Shown: positions 7,611 to 15,324, counted from the first letter of the stretch. The stretch: 15,725 nucleotides of DNA from CAYUTA01 sp964447605 (GCA_964447605.1 CAYUTA010000060.1:1-15725); one strand, 5' to 3'. Program-made: numbers and translations. Notes: a model not told the origin generated them from the sequence alone.

Positions 7611-7673
7611 CGCTCTGAAAACGAACGCGGCAAGGGCCGCAAACGGATGGGTGAGTTTCAGGCCGTCAAATAA
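7611..7673 (+). other. Possible 3' end of a lost mobile-element gene
   Basis: The gap between the tetR promoter and the polyvalent-protein remnant contains a short open stretch, 20 codons ending SENERGKGRKRMGEFQAVK and then TAA at 7671-7673. Its GC-rich codon choice differs from the AT-rich promoter DNA next to it and resembles the remnant that follows. It has no start of its own. It may be the tail of a gene left behind with the element. The evidence is compositional only. Confidence 0.25.
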
Positions 7674-7681
7674 CCACTTTT

Positions 7682-10600
7682 TTGAGCGGCAAGCGCAGAA
7701 CTGCGGACGGCAAGGAGCGAGGGCCGTATCCAAGAGCTGTCCAGCGGTATCTCGCTTCCGTTACATCCGAGATCGCGGACGAGGATGCGCAGAAGTTCGT
7801 CACCGATTCGTCCTTTGCCTTACTGGATGCATATGATCAAGCCAACGGCGACGCGGATACCATTGCGCAGGCCGACGCGGTGCTTGCCAAGATCAAGGAA
7901 AAGATGCAGCACGCAAAGGCCGGTACGATTGAGAAGTTCCAGCAGGGCGCATGGCAGGGAATGGACGCTGTTGCGGCCGAAACGGAGAATCGCGCCGCCG
8001 AGCGCGCAAAGGTGCCGCAGGAAGCGGTCTACAACAAGATATCGGTTGCTGAGGAGAACAAGGTTCTTGAATCCGCCGCGCGTGCCGGGGGCAAGGCGGT
8101 GGTCGAGGACTTTGCCGACAACGATGTGCGCGGTTATATCGTCGATCAGGACGGAACGATCCACATCAACCGCATGCAGCGCGTCGATGCGGACGGGAAC
8201 TTCCTTGACAGCAAGGGCAACGTCACGGATTCCCCGGCTATGCTGGTATTCAAGCATGAGTATTCTCACTTCTTGCAGACCAGCAAGGGTTACGGCGCGT
8301 TTGAGAAGTCCGTTCTTTCCATCATGGCGGAGCGCGGCTTTGACTTTGACGCATACAGCCGCGAGCTGAAAGCGTACTATGCCGAGAAGGGATACCGTTA
8401 CAGCCCGGCCATTGCCAAGCAGGAGGCCGTCGCGAGCTTCGTCGAGAGCGACCTGTTCACAAACGCGGACTTCATTGACTCCTTCGCGCGGGAACACAGC
8501 GGGCTTGCCGGGCGCGCGCTGAACTGGATTCAGTACCAGATTGCCAAGAACAAGCTGCGCGCAAGCGGCGACGCGGATGCGCAGACCATGCTCGACGCGG
8601 AGCGGCTCTATGTCCGCGCCATTCGCAAAGCCGGAGCACAAGAGGTTGATGGCGTCCAACAATATGCCATTGAAAGGACAACATCTGGCAGGCCGGTTGC
8701 CGTTATCGACACGGATATTCTTGACGGTATCGATCAATCCGAATGGATTCCAACGGTTGTTGCCGAATTAAAAAGCAAATTCCCAAATGGCGTGACCGTG
8801 GCACGGCAGCAGATCGAGATTGATAAGCAATCTCGCGAAGAGCTGACACGCTCAAAGTATAGTAAGCATTTAGCAATCAATGATGCGTCTGTATTTTCCG
8901 ATAAACTGAATGCCGCAGTCAATGCAAATGACGTTTTGTCTGCATCGACGGACTATGTTAATGAGCAACCAAATCATGCGCGCAAGGATAACATTAAAGA
9001 TTTTGCACGCGGGAAAGTCCTTATGCGCATTGGTGCAAACGATTATGTTGCAAACGTTCTTGTTGCACGCACAAGCGGGGAACGACTAAAGCTGTATGAC
9101 ATTGTTGGAATGAAAAAAGCGGAGCATACGCTCCGCCAATACAGTGTGGGTGCGGATAATGCCGTTCCTCCGTCCACTGTTGACGATGGCGGCAGAAACA
9201 CCGCACCCTTTAATAATAATATGCCATCGGGAGGCAGTCTTGTCAATGGTAATATTTCGGATAGCATTGCAGAAGGACGGTCAAAGCAGTATAATACCAA
9301 TATAAACGGAGGGAATCGCAATGGAGGAAAAGAAGTTGACCCCGGAGGAAATCGCGGAAGTGTTGAGCGGGAAGGCGTTTCAGAAGGAAATCGAAACGTA
9401 TCGCAGCGAGGGTTGGCCGGACGAGGAGATCGCGGAGATGTTTCTGGCCTTCTAGCGAAGATATCCGAAGCACGGGTCGCCCTGCACGAATCAGACATAC
9501 CTGATTACGGCTTGCAGGATACGGACGATCACCAAGCATTCAGCGACGCGCTTGCGCGCATGCGAAGCGACAACATCGAGGGCGGTTCGGTTGATCCCAA
9601 GACCGTCGAGGACTTGGCTGGCAGCTTGACCTTCATGAGTTCGGACGGATCGACAGGCGCGGCCATACAACCAAACGGCAACATTGTCGCCGTGTTCAAG
9701 AACAAAACCATCAACCCCGGCAAGCGAGCAGGGGTTGATATTATTTTGAACGCGGTTGCGCGCGGCGGCGACCGCCTCGATTGCTACGGCAAGTTCCTTG
9801 CCAATACCTATGCATATGGCGGGATGGAGCCTGTGGCCCGCGTGGCGTATGGTCGCGGATTCAATCCTGAAATGGATGCGTATATCGACGAGATGCGCGC
9901 GAAGGGCAAGCGTGGATTTGAAACCGACCCGGATATTTATTTCATGAAGCTGCGTTCCGATGTGACGATGGACAGCATTCTTGCGGATGCCGCCAATGGA
10001 GACGCTCGGACGTATTCGCAAGCTGAACTTGACGCGCTGCCGCTCATGGAATATGACGATGCCGAGCAGTATCGGGATTCGCTCATTGAGAAAGAACCGG
10101 GTTCTTTGCCCACCGACGCGCATCGCTCCACCTATGGCGTCCGCTGGGATCAGTACATCAAGGATCATGGCGCGCATGAACCGGGGATGCAGCCGCGTGC
10201 GCGGGACATTGAGGTTCCGAAGCGGCTCTCCCGCGAAGAATGGACCAGTCAGTTCCTTCGGTCGTTCCTTGAATCCAAGCACGTGACCGACGCCGATGTG
10301 GATTCTGTCAAGGATGCGGTTCTCGGTGATGATCTTGGCGTCTATACGCCGCAGCAGAATACAGACGTGGAAGCGCGCGTGAAGCGGGATATCGCCGATA
10401 TGGGCGTCACGGCTGCGCGCAAGAAGTTCTCCATCGATACGCGCAACGGCGTGGTCAACACGGACAACAATGTTCTTGGCCTGCAACTGCTTGCGGAAGC
10501 ATCCGCGCGCGGGGACAAAGAGGGCGCGCTTGATATCGCCGCCGAACTGTGCATCGCCGCGACCAACTCCGGCCGGGCCGTGCAGGTGTTCGCCATGCTC

Positions 10601-10915
10601 AAAAAGCTGGACGGCGCTGGGGTTTACGTGTATTCCCAAAAGCTCCTTGACCGCCTGAACACGCAGTATGCAAAGCAGATATCCGCTGGCAAGATGAAAA
10701 CCATTTCGCTGTCCGATGCGGTCAAGAACCAACTTCTCAACGCAAGAACCGAGGCCGAGATTGCGGATGCAGCGCGAGAAGGAGGATGCCTACGTCAAGG
10801 GCCTCGACGATTCGCGCGAAAAATATGCCGGTATGAATGTATCCGTTGCGAGTGCAACCAAGCTGTTTCAGGAAAATCTTGAACATGACAGCAGCGGTTG
10901 CAAGCAACAGTATGT
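7682..10915 (+). pseudogene. Decayed mobile-element polyvalent protein (zincin and toxin-like domains)
   Basis: A long open frame of about 1,066 codons runs from a TTG with no ribosome site, so the real N-terminus seems lost. Residues about 110-310 form a zincin-like domain: HEYSH at 192-196 is an HExxH metal site and E248 in KQEAVASFVE is a likely third ligand. Residues about 330-480 resemble the BECR-type nuclease or LPD domains of phage polyvalent proteins. After an N/G-rich linker, residues about 595-730 resemble the acetyltransferase-like domain of such proteins (FMSSDG, GGDRLDCYGKFL, then PDIYFM). Residues 740-1030 are a further region I cannot name. Near 10775 the frame shifts: REGGCLRQG appears where the next frame gives REKEDAYVKGLDDSREKYAG and continues to about 10905. 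Such proteins in phages and integrative elements are far larger and start with MuF, helicase or methylase modules, none of which is here. It is a remnant rather than a working gene. Confidence 0.72.
9321..9455 (+). CDS. Nested 44-aa ORF with a strong ribosome site
   Basis: Inside the polyvalent-protein frame, but in another reading frame, an ATG at 9321 is preceded by GGAGGG at a 7-nt spacing. It opens a 44-codon protein beginning MEEKKLTPEEIAEVLSGK and ending EEIAEMFLAF. The composition is normal for a small soluble protein: acidic, helical, with two EEIAE repeats. The large frame over the same bases gives an unusual G/N/R-rich stretch, as expected if the small frame were the one under selection. 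I do not recognise the protein. It could be a real small gene from the element, over which the large frame happens to stay open, or chance. The ribosome site is better than any site for the large frame. Confidence 0.45.
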   Translation: MEEKKLTPEEIAEVLSGKAFQKEIETYRSEGWPDEEIAEMFLAF

Positions 10916-10926
10916 CTTGTGTATTT

Positions 10927-11433
10927 TTAGAAACAGAAATTCTTACGAATATGACACAAGCATATGCCGACGAGCAGGTTGACGATGTTGTAGTTGAGCA
11001 TTCCGTCGGTGATCACGCGTCCGGGCGTGCCGGCAAACACGATTCCGATGAGTAGATTCATGATGCCGAGGGCGAGCAACACCCAGATGGTACGCTTTGG
11101 ATTTTCACGAAACGATACATATGCGTTGTTTTTGATGCAGATGACGAGAAACACGATCGTCGAACGAATCAGCCCGATAAACGCCAGCGTGAACAGGTCG
11201 CACCAACGGATGCCCGTCACGAAATCGAAGATGCCCGCGGCGGTCAGATAGGACAAAAGCGTATAAAAAGCACATTTATAGGCTTTGCCCTGCGCCAGCT
11301 TCTGCCGTTCGTCATACTCGCCCTTAACTAGTTTGCGGCGGCAAAACGCGCGCGAGAGGATAAAGGGCCCCCAAATACCGAATATGACGCCGATGACGAT
11401 CCCTGGAATAAAACTGACGCTGCGCGTCTCCAT
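10927..11433 (-). CDS. Membrane protein with probable truncated C-terminus
   Basis: This 168-residue protein has about four full membrane segments (near 8-27, 52-70, 80-100 and 114-134), and a fifth begins at about 148. A charged cytoplasmic-looking stretch, KGEYDERQKLAQGKAYK at 37-53, is like that of small Bacillota membrane proteins often encoded next to a helix-turn-helix regulator; no such regulator is adjacent here. The ATG has a textbook AGGAGG site. The last helix is short and ends in CHIRKNFCF, with no normal tail, right where the mobile-element remnant ends on the other strand. It probably lost its original C-terminus at that junction. Function unknown. Confidence 0.65.
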   Translation of the reverse strand: METRSVSFIPGIVIGVIFGIWGPFILSRAFCRRKLVKGEYDERQKLAQGKAYKCAFYTLLSYLTAAGIFDFVTGIRWCDLFTLAFIGLIRSTIVFLVICIKNNAYVSFRENPKRTIWVLLALGIMNLLIGIVFAGTPGRVITDGMLNYNIVNLLVGICLCHIRKNFCF

Positions 11434-11465
11434 AGTAACGACCTCCTGTTTTTTCTTGTAGACAT

Positions 11466-11494
11466 CGTATAAACCAAAGCATATGAAATGTAAA
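11466..11494 (-). promoter_or_regulatory. Promoter of the truncated membrane protein gene
   Basis: On the minus strand, TTTACA (11494-11489) and TATACG (11471-11466) are separated by exactly 17 nt, and the AGGAGG site and ATG follow. The -35 box lies within a palindrome, TGTAAAT at 11489-11495 and ATTTACA at 11500-11506 with a 4-nt centre, which could be a repressor site. Confidence 0.5.
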
Positions 11495-11506
11495 TAATAA
11501 TTTACA
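11489..11506. promoter_or_regulatory. Palindrome TGTAAAT-N4-ATTTACA, possible operator
   Basis: A perfect 7-bp inverted repeat with a 4-nt centre sits in the AT-rich gap between divergent genes. It supplies TTTACA, a near-consensus -35 box, on each strand. The 190-nt gap from 11434 to 11623 otherwise holds the minus-strand promoter and the -10 box of the PPC gene; no RNA gene is evident. Confidence 0.4.
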
Positions 11507-11611
11507 AAATAAATATTATAGAAGACAATTTGTAATAAAGTGGTCGCAATGTCGGATCAAGGACGGGACTCCCCGGAAAAAATACCCTGGCCGCGGGGCG
11601 CGCAGGTATCG

Positions 11612-11617
11612 TATAAT
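11612..11617 (+). promoter_or_regulatory. -10 box 6 nt before the PPC gene start
   Basis: A perfect TATAAT is followed by TCATCC and then ATG. The expected transcription start falls on or next to the A of the ATG, so the transcript would be leaderless. There is no ribosome site and no good -35 box at 17 nt. Confidence 0.45.
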
Positions 11618-11623
11618 TCATCC

Positions 11624-12037
11624 ATGAAAACAATCTGTAAACGGCTTAGGCGCGGCGACGACCTGCTGGTGGAAATTCGCAGTCTGGCGCGCGGGCATAA
11701 AATCGGTGCGGGTGTGATTCTGTCCGGCGTGGGCTGCCTGGCCCGGGCGCGCATACGCGACGCTTCCGGGACAACGGTGCGCAGCGTGGGCACAAATTGC
11801 GAAATCGTATCGCTCAACGGCACGGTGAGCGCGGCGCGCTGCCATGTGCACATCGCGCTTTCCGGGGAAGATCTTTCCACGATTGGCGGGCATTTGTGTG
11901 AGGGATGCATTGTCAACACCACGTGCGAACTGGTCGTTGGCGTGCTGGACGGCTGGACATATGAACCAGAGCAGGACGGCGAGACAGGTTACGATGAAAT
12001 CGTATTCCTGCCGGCCGGACGTAAAGCATGCGAGTAG
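11624..12037 (+). CDS. PPC/DUF296-domain protein
   Basis: This 137-residue protein is a single PPC (DUF296) domain, the trimer-forming fold found alone in bacteria and archaea and linked to AT-hooks in plants. The typical features are present. GAGVILSGVGCLARARIR lies at 28-45, beta-strands follow, and the signature from HVHIALSG at 74-81 leads to GGHLCEGCIV at 88-97. The histidines (H74, H76, H90) are at positions thought to bind metal in the family. Bacterial members are suggested to bind DNA, but their role is largely unknown. The start was placed at the ATG at 11624, where the domain begins; an in-frame extension to 11540 adds unrelated-looking residues. It is probably a single-gene unit, since a terminator follows. 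Confidence 0.85.
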   Translation: MKTICKRLRRGDDLLVEIRSLARGHKIGAGVILSGVGCLARARIRDASGTTVRSVGTNCEIVSLNGTVSAARCHVHIALSGEDLSTIGGHLCEGCIVNTTCELVVGVLDGWTYEPEQDGETGYDEIVFLPAGRKACE

Positions 12038-12047
12038 CTTTGCTGGC

Positions 12048-12072
12048 AAACCGCGGCGGGCCGGGTTTTTTT
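12048..12072 (+). terminator. Intrinsic terminator after the PPC gene
   Basis: AAACC and GGTTT pair around an inner CGG/CCG with a CGGG loop and one bulged G, giving an 8-bp stem. The stem runs straight into a row of T (12066-12072). It begins 10 nt after the PPC stop codon. Confidence 0.7.
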
Positions 12073-12089
12073 CGGTCGACCCGGGGGGC

Positions 12090-12110
12090 GACGCAAGCGC
12101 CGGTTGCGTC
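12090..12110. repeat. Inverted repeat GACGCAA-N7-TTGCGTC
   Basis: Perfect 7-bp arms with a 7-nt centre lie between the PPC terminator and the DUF421 start, about 35-55 nt upstream of its -10-like box. There is no T-run after it, so it is more likely an operator or a simple structure than a terminator. Confidence 0.4.
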
Positions 12111-12142
12111 AATCACCGTGCATTTCAGGCGAACCGGCCGGG

Positions 12143-12148
12143 CATAAT
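12143..12148 (+). promoter_or_regulatory. -10-like box 6 nt before the DUF421 gene start
   Basis: CATAAT (5 of 6 consensus) is followed by AGGCGT and then ATG, the same 6-nt spacing as at the PPC gene. AGGCG is only 1 nt from the ATG, too close to act as a normal ribosome site. No good -35 box was found. Confidence 0.35.
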
Positions 12149-12154
12149 AGGCGT

Positions 12155-12871
12155 ATGATCACGCTGTTTTTACGCGCCATCTTCATGTATGTGTTCGTGT
12201 TCGTCATATTGCGGCTTACAGGCAAGCGCCAGGTTGCGGACCTGCAGCCGTTCGACCTGCTGATCACGCTGCTGATTGCCGATCTTGCGGGCTGCGCCAT
12301 TGCCGATACGGATACGCCGCTGGTCTATAGCATCGTGCCGATTCTGGGTATGTATCTTGTCCAGCGGCTCGTCACGTTTATCTGCCTCAAAAACGCCCGG
12401 GCGCGGCGCGCGGTGTGCGGCAGCCCGGTCATCCTCATGCGCGACGGCATCGTGCAGGAAAACGCCATGCGCGAAAACGACTATACGGTCATCGATTTAC
12501 TTGACCAGCTGCGCAGCCGCGATGTGTTTGACCTGCGGCAGGTTGCGTTTGCCATACTTGAGACAAACGGCACCATGAGCGTGCTGCAGAAGGGTGAATT
12601 TCAAACGCCGACCATGACCGACCTCAAGCTGCAGTTCGAGAGCGCGTCGCTGTGCGAAATGCTGGTGCTCGACGGCGAGCTTTGCCGGGATGCGATGGCG
12701 CGGCTGGAGCTTGACGAGGCGCAGGTGGAAAAAATGATTCGTAGTTTTGGAAACTACGGCATCCGCGACGTATTTTACCTGCACCGTTCGCCGGACGGGG
12801 CGTTCGTGATGCAGCTCAAGGCGCGCATGGGGGGCATGCTGTTTTCGCTGGAGGGCCCGGAGCATGAATAA
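12155..12871 (+). CDS. DUF421 (YetF-like) membrane protein
   Basis: This 238-residue protein fits the DUF421/YetF family of Bacillota. Three membrane helices occupy about 1-20, 36-52 and 58-78. Conserved features include LTGKRQ at 21-26 and the QPFDLLITLLIADLAG stretch at 31-46. A soluble alpha/beta part follows, with VILMRDGIV, then LLDQLRSRDVFDLRQVAFAILETNG-type sequence and a second repeat-like unit to the end. The family's exact role is unknown; some members are linked to spores or envelope stress. The start at 12155 places the first helix at the N-terminus; the frame is open upstream to 12104, but that part looks non-coding. The next gene starts inside its last codons (ATG at 12864), so the two are translated together. 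Confidence 0.88.
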   Translation: MITLFLRAIFMYVFVFVILRLTGKRQVADLQPFDLLITLLIADLAGCAIADTDTPLVYSIVPILGMYLVQRLVTFICLKNARARRAVCGSPVILMRDGIVQENAMRENDYTVIDLLDQLRSRDVFDLRQVAFAILETNGTMSVLQKGEFQTPTMTDLKLQFESASLCEMLVLDGELCRDAMARLELDEAQVEKMIRSFGNYGIRDVFYLHRSPDGAFVMQLKARMGGMLFSLEGPEHE

Positions 12872-13238
12872 ACGGATCAAACGCATGGCTACGCTTGTGA
12901 TGATATTGCTGCTGCTTGCGCTGTTCATTGTGCCGCGCACCTATTTAAACGGCGTGTGTACGGAAATTTCGGCATCAAGCGCTTCGGCGCGGCAGGCGGT
13001 GCGGCTCAATGGCGACCCGGCGCCGGAGCTTGCGCGCATGAAGCGCGCGTACGACCGCAGCGCACCAAAGCTCAGGCTGTTTTTAAACCACGGCTCCGTG
13101 GACGCGCTGGGCGTTGCGATTGTTGCGTGCACGCCGCTGACCGAGCCCGAGGCGCTGCTTTCGGCCCTGAACGAAGTCGAAGCCGCCGCGACACACCTGA
13201 AAAACATTGAGTCACTCACCCCGGACAGCCTCTTTTAA
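12864..13238 (+). CDS. DUF4363 family protein
   Basis: This 124-residue protein has one N-terminal membrane anchor (about 8-25) after a basic start (MNKRIKR), then a helical extracytoplasmic part. It fits DUF4363, whose genes commonly follow DUF421 genes in Bacillota, so a joint function at the membrane is likely though undefined. The ATG overlaps the end of the DUF421 gene by 8 nt, and GGAG lies a few bases upstream inside that gene. No strong terminator follows; the 94-nt gap before the next start holds only a weak CCGC/GCGG pairing and possible promoter words. Confidence 0.82.
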   Translation: MNKRIKRMATLVMILLLLALFIVPRTYLNGVCTEISASSASARQAVRLNGDPAPELARMKRAYDRSAPKLRLFLNHGSVDALGVAIVACTPLTEPEALLSALNEVEAAATHLKNIESLTPDSLF

Positions 13239-13282
13239 ACCGCCCGAAAGAGCGGATGCGCAGGAGGGATTGTCACAATTTG

Positions 13283-13325
13283 TTGCACACGGTTTCACAG
13301 GGGGTTAACATCATGCGGTTATGAT
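13283..13325 (+). promoter_or_regulatory. Promoter region of the DUF218 gene
   Basis: Two readings are possible. TTGCAC (13283-13288) and TAACAT (13306-13311) are 17 nt apart and would start transcription about 3 nt before the first ATG (13321). Alternatively TATGAT (13320-13325) lies 7 nt before the ATG at 13333. In both cases the transcript has almost no leader, and no ribosome site is present. Confidence 0.35.
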
Positions 13326-13332
13326 GTGCTGC

Positions 13333-14022
13333 ATGAAAACGGAATCCGCAGGTGCAAAGCGCAAAAGGAAAAGGCTGTTGATTGCTTTGGCTGCCGTTAT
13401 GGCGGCGTGCGCCGCATTGCCCTTTATCCTCAGTGCAATTGTTTGCGGAAGCGCAGGCGCATACCTTGTTACGCGGGAGCAGGCCGCAGAGCTGGACGCC
13501 GACTGCATCCTTGTGCTGGGCGCATACGTTTGGGAGGACGGCTCGCCAAGCGGCGTGCTGGAGGATCGCCTTCTTACCGCGGTTGGCGCATATGAATCCG
13601 GCGCTTCGGAGCGGCTGCTGATGAGCGGCGATCATGGGCGGGAGGAGTACGACGAGGTCAATGCCATGAAGGCGTTTGCCATAGAGCGGGGCATCCCGTC
13701 CGAGCATATCTTTATGGACCATGCCGGGTTTTCCACCTATGAGAGCATGTACCGTGCGCGCGATATTTTTCAGGCCAGACGCGTGCTCATCGTAACGCAG
13801 GAGTATCATCTTTATCGCGCGCTCTATATCGCCCGCCGCATGGGGCTCGAGGCGTATGGGCTTACGTCGGACCTGCGCGCCTATCCGGCGCGGCTGCGTT
13901 TTGAGGCGCGTGAGATTCTTGCGCGCGGCAAGGATTTCGTTATGACGCTGTTCATGCCCAGGCCAACCTATCTTGGCGAGGTCATTCCGGTTTTTGGAAA
14001 CGGAAATTTAACTAACGGCTAG
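13333..14022 (+). CDS. SanA/YdcF-like DUF218 protein
   Basis: The product is 229 residues from the ATG at 13333; ATGs at 13321 and 13324 would add up to four residues. A basic N-terminus (KRKRKRLL) leads into one membrane helix at about 15-38. The DUF218 domain then begins with DADCILVLGA, followed by GSPSGVLEDRLLTAVGAYESG, the usual opening of SanA and YdcF proteins. Further conserved pieces are LLMSGD and HGREEYDEVNAMKAFAIERG, then DHAGFSTYESMYRARDIF and VTQEYHLYRALYIARRMG, where aspartate, histidine and arginine residues are typical. SanA is tied to envelope barrier function in E. coli; the biochemical activity of the family is not settled. The protein would sit on the inner face or outside of the membrane by its anchor. 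Confidence 0.87.
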   Translation: MKTESAGAKRKRKRLLIALAAVMAACAALPFILSAIVCGSAGAYLVTREQAAELDADCILVLGAYVWEDGSPSGVLEDRLLTAVGAYESGASERLLMSGDHGREEYDEVNAMKAFAIERGIPSEHIFMDHAGFSTYESMYRARDIFQARRVLIVTQEYHLYRALYIARRMGLEAYGLTSDLRAYPARLRFEAREILARGKDFVMTLFMPRPTYLGEVIPVFGNGNLTNG

Positions 14023-14028
14023 CGGCGC

Positions 14029-14041
14029 GCCGCCGGTCGGC
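14029..14041 (+). terminator. Weak candidate terminator after the DUF218 gene
   Basis: GCCG and CGGC pair over a 5-nt loop just after the stop codon, followed by CTCTTTCCT. The stem is short and the T-run interrupted. The next stretch (14050-14135) shows no gene or clear signal. Confidence 0.25.
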
Positions 14042-14135
14042 CTCTTTCCTGTATGCGGATATGTTATGGCGCGATGGGTAAACGCCGCAGCATCTTGCTG
14101 TTTTGCTTTGACGGCGTGTATCCAGGTTTCTGCGG

Positions 14136-14201
14136 CACCTAAATGTCAAGCACAGACTAAAAATTTCAGTCCGTGCTTGACATTTTCTTTAATTTTAGGT
14201 G
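14136..14201. repeat. Long inverted repeat, likely bidirectional terminator
   Basis: Arms at 14141-14158 and 14168-14185 pair at 17 of 18 positions (AAATGTCAAGCAC...GTGCTTGACATTT) across a 9-nt loop. Further out, CACCTAAA at 14136-14143 matches TTTAGGTG at 14194-14201 with an extra TTCTTTAAT-type stretch on one side. On the plus strand the stem is followed by TTTCTTTAATTTT, so it can end transcription from the DUF218 gene. It lies 45-95 nt below the arsM stop on the minus strand. The long near-perfect arms and uneven outer repeat would also suit a small mobile-element relic at the edge of the ars operon. Confidence 0.6.
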
Positions 14202-14229
14202 GACCTGCCTATTGGAACTAAACCAACCT

Positions 14230-15324
14230 TCAGCAGCAGGAACCGCTACTATCTGAACTATCTGTTTCATACGAAGCTCCGCAACCATCAAACGCGCCAA
14301 AATGTGTTGAGCGGTCGCCAATGACTTTGAATGCGGCGGTAAAGCGTGTTTTCGTCAGCATGGACGCCGTATTGCCGCAAACCAAGAGTGGCTTGCCGGT
14401 AAAGAAACGGTGGTGGTCGTCAAGGTCAAAAGAATGTGGATAGCCCGGAATGGTACCGTTGTAAATCGCAATCTGCCCGTAGTCCTCGCAAATATCCTCT
14501 AGATCGTCTAACTTAAAAGCCCTGACTGTCCGTTCCGCGAAATTTGCAAAGCCTACCTTTTCTATGATGGCTTCATTATCCAAATCCAACCACCGGCTGG
14601 ATTTATAGCGGAAATCAACAAAGCCTACACGCTCCATGATACGGCGGAAATCTTCATCATACATCGCACCGCCGATGCACTCGCCGCGCAATACCGGGTC
14701 GGTTGCCAGATGTTCGGGGATGCGACGGTCAGCAAACACATCGGAGAAATAGAGCTCCCCGCCGGGTTTCAGTACCCGCCATATTTGCTGAAACACCTTT
14801 TCCTTATACGGTGAAAGGTTGATGACGCAGTTTGATATAATGATATCCACAGAATTATCTTCAATCCCGGCAGCACGCAAATCCTCGATATATCCCTTTA
14901 TGAAGCACACGTTCGATTTTGCATAGCCGAATCTTTGGCGCTGTTCGTTCTCGTATTTTAGCGCGACATCAATCTGCTCCTGTGTCATGTCCACGCCAAT
15001 CACATGCCCATGCTCACCCACAAGTTTTGCGGCAACATACACATCAAGCCCGCTCCCGCAACCAAGGTCCAGCACGCTCATACCTTCAAGCAGCGGGGGC
15101 AGAGGCGAGCCGCAGCCATAGTAGCGCATAACCACTTCATCAGCGACCAAAGCCACCGCTTCTTTCACTTCTTTGGACATGGCCGATGGTGAACTGCAAC
15201 AGGCTTTGGTTTGCAGGTCGTCTGTACTTTGAAGGGTTTTACCGTAATACTCCTTCACGTTTTCGATAATGGACGATTCACCAGCGCAATTACCAGGTGC
15301 GCAGCAACAATTCTTTTCATTCAT
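14230..15324 (-). CDS. arsM: Arsenite S-adenosylmethionine methyltransferase
   Basis: ArsM methylates trivalent arsenic using S-adenosylmethionine. This 364-residue protein has the SAM-binding motif VLDLGCGSG at 84-92. It has the arsenic-binding cysteines of the family: the CC pair at 42-43, C166 in ISNCVINLSP, and C216 in RGECIGGAM. The C-terminal domain follows to about 345. Extra cysteine clusters sit at both ends (CCC at 6-8 plus C13, and a final CC), as in some bacterial ArsM, where they may bind extra arsenic. Its ATG overlaps the TGA of arsR (ATGA), so the two are translationally coupled. GC content is visibly lower than in the plus-strand genes beside it, suggesting transfer. No arsenite pump or arsenate reductase is in view; those may lie elsewhere. 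Confidence 0.94.
   Translation of the reverse strand: MNEKNCCCAPGNCAGESSIIENVKEYYGKTLQSTDDLQTKACCSSPSAMSKEVKEAVALVADEVVMRYYGCGSPLPPLLEGMSVLDLGCGSGLDVYVAAKLVGEHGHVIGVDMTQEQIDVALKYENEQRQRFGYAKSNVCFIKGYIEDLRAAGIEDNSVDIIISNCVINLSPYKEKVFQQIWRVLKPGGELYFSDVFADRRIPEHLATDPVLRGECIGGAMYDEDFRRIMERVGFVDFRYKSSRWLDLDNEAIIEKVGFANFAERTVRAFKLDDLEDICEDYGQIAIYNGTIPGYPHSFDLDDHHRFFTGKPLLVCGNTASMLTKTRFTAAFKVIGDRSTHFGAFDGCGASYETDSSDSSGSCC

Noticed and set aside
7820..8737. 305-codon minus-strand open frame
   Set aside because: It lies opposite the HEYSH zincin domain and has no ribosome site or motif.
9491..10732. 413-codon minus-strand open frame opposite the polyvalent remnant
   Set aside because: It is a mirror of the plus-strand coding frame. 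The protein shows no motifs, and the plus frame carries recognisable domain features.
13240..13255. CCGC/GCGG pairing after the DUF4363 gene as a terminator
   Set aside because: The stem is only 4 bp and no T-run follows.
7529..14185. Shared AAATGTCA word in the TetR palindrome and the 14141 inverted repeat, as a common regulator site
   Set aside because: Only 8 bp are shared, the centres differ (7 nt versus a long stem), and the second has terminator features. Chance is enough.
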